Positions 63,610 through 64,000 of a stretch of DNA of 64,000 nt are shown one piece after another. The stretch is taken from assembly GCA_014800845.1 (NCBI GenBank), contig JAAVFJ010000017.1:1-64000 (forward strand), written 5' to 3'. Below the pieces are notes generated by a model, which was not told the DNA's origin, did no database searches, and saw nothing but the letters and a program-made list of their open reading frames with translations. This DNA is from Bacteroidales bacterium (lineage in GTDB: Bacteria > Bacteroidota > Bacteroidia > Bacteroidales > Muribaculaceae). How positions within the stretch are numbered: the stretch's first letter is position 1; each line of letters begins with the position of its first letter. The position numbers and the translations under genes are program-made.

Positions 63610-63636
63610 ATTGATATAGCATAATAATTTGCAATA

Positions 63637-63674
63637 CCGGGGGCGTCTGACGGATGCTTTCGGTTTTGTTTTTG
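63637..63674 (+). terminator. Terminator after the LRR gene
   Basis: CCG...GCGTC pairs with GGATGC...CGG (63637-63663, with bulges and a G-T pair), followed by TTTTGTTTTT. Confidence 0.65.
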
Positions 63675-63694
63675 GTGAGGTTGGGGCGGGAATG

Positions 63695-63727
63695 TTGCGG
63701 GGGTTTGGGAAATTTTTTGTAATTTTG
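63695..63727 (+). promoter_or_regulatory. pheT promoter
   Basis: TTG (63695-63697) and TAATTTTG (63720-63727) with a 22-base spacer; leader of about 66 bases to the ATG at 63798. Confidence 0.65.
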
Positions 63728-63797
63728 CTTTCTAATGTGCGGAGTTGCGTGCGTATCTGCCGCGGCTTGCGCTTAATTAATTCATTTACAGTCTGAT

Positions 63798-64000
63798 ATG
63801 AATATATCCTATAAGTGGCTTAAGCGCTACATAAATTTTTCTCTCGCCCCCGGGGAGCTGGCGGCGGCCCTCACTTCGCTCGGTCTTGAGTGTGACACGG
63901 TGGAGGAGGTTGAGACTATCCGCGGCGGCTTGCGCGGCATCGTTATCGGCAAGGTGTTGACCTGTGTGAAGCATCCGAATTCGGATCACCTGCACATCAC
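63798..64000 (+). CDS. pheT: Phenylalanine--tRNA ligase beta subunit, 5' part (cut by window end)
   Basis: 67 codons visible, open to the end of the window. The N-terminus MNISYKWLKRYINFSL, followed by LTSLGLECDTVE and KVLTCVKHPNSDHLHI (start of the tRNA-binding EMAP-like domain), is characteristic of bacterial PheT. The full protein is normally about 800 residues. It pairs with PheS to charge tRNA-Phe. The strong promoter just upstream suggests it begins a transcript. Confidence 0.93.
   Translation, partial: MNISYKWLKRYINFSLAPGELAAALTSLGLECDTVEEVETIRGGLRGIVIGKVLTCVKHPNSDHLHI

Overview
The window is a 64-kb chromosomal segment of a Bacteroidales bacterium, most likely a gut Muribaculaceae-type organism. 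This rests on several things: Bacteroidetes promoters of the form TTG/TTTG - about 20 bp - TAnnTTTG in front of many genes; SusC/SusD pairs and SusE/F-like lipoproteins; DUF5689, DUF6359, DUF4465 and DUF2851 proteins; C-terminal T9SS-like sorting tails; and a fairly GC-rich, non-Bacteroides base composition. No phage, integrase, transposase or CRISPR array is visible. The right end cuts pheT.

Layout, left to right. (1) 1-470 holds a compact promoter/terminator unit that may be a small RNA. (2) 470-7640, minus strand: a giant secreted repeat protein sits directly behind a cobalamin riboswitch. (3) 7.9-9.2 kb: a lone GT4 glycosyltransferase behind a leader terminator. (4) 9.4-15.6 kb: a secreted EEP nuclease, a TonB-dependent receptor and a DUF5689/DUF6359 lipoprotein, probably a surface nucleic-acid or phosphate scavenging operon. 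(5) 15.9-19.9 kb: gyrB-tcdA-lolD-like, then tRNA-Glu, rpsT and a second tRNA-Glu. (6) 20-27.5 kb: an Ig-like lipoprotein, a Fic protein, an aminotransferase, and a lipoprotein/ABC ATPase/FtsX-like permease trio. (7) 27.6-36.1 kb: a SusCDE/F-type glycan uptake operon with a long leader but no glycoside hydrolase, then a small sorted surface protein. (8) 36.2-37.1 kb: a voltage-gated-type ion channel. (9) 37.13-37.90 kb: a 765-bp non-coding MITE-like inverted-repeat element that overlaps the 3' end of a shortened tatD gene. (10) 38-44 kb, minus strand: rnpA-yidD-tatD and an exopolysaccharide cluster (Wza, Wzz, Wzy-like, GT2). (11) 44.2-48.7 kb: a tightly packed pdxA / nucleotidyltransferase / ATP-grasp / CDP-alcohol phosphotransferase / HAD operon, plausibly making a phospholipid headgroup or similar polar product. 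(12) 48.8-49.6 kb: a zeta-toxin-like kinase with a small partner. (13) 49.7-58.0 kb: a five-gene operon combining a vWA-like lipoprotein, a four-helix membrane protein, a tubulin/FtsZ-like GTPase, a very large actin/Hsp70-fold ATPase and a single-pass membrane protein. (14) 58.1-64 kb: mutS, a DUF2851 gene, a BspA-like LRR surface protein and the start of pheT.

The best candidate for an undescribed system is the 49.7-58.0 kb operon. It puts a tubulin-type and an actin-type nucleotide switch in one transcript with three envelope proteins, which suggests a membrane-attached cytoskeletal or envelope-remodelling machine. Next are the B12-riboswitch-controlled giant surface protein and the CDP-alcohol/ATP-grasp operon. 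Functions are inferred by reading sequence and recalling families; no database search was run.
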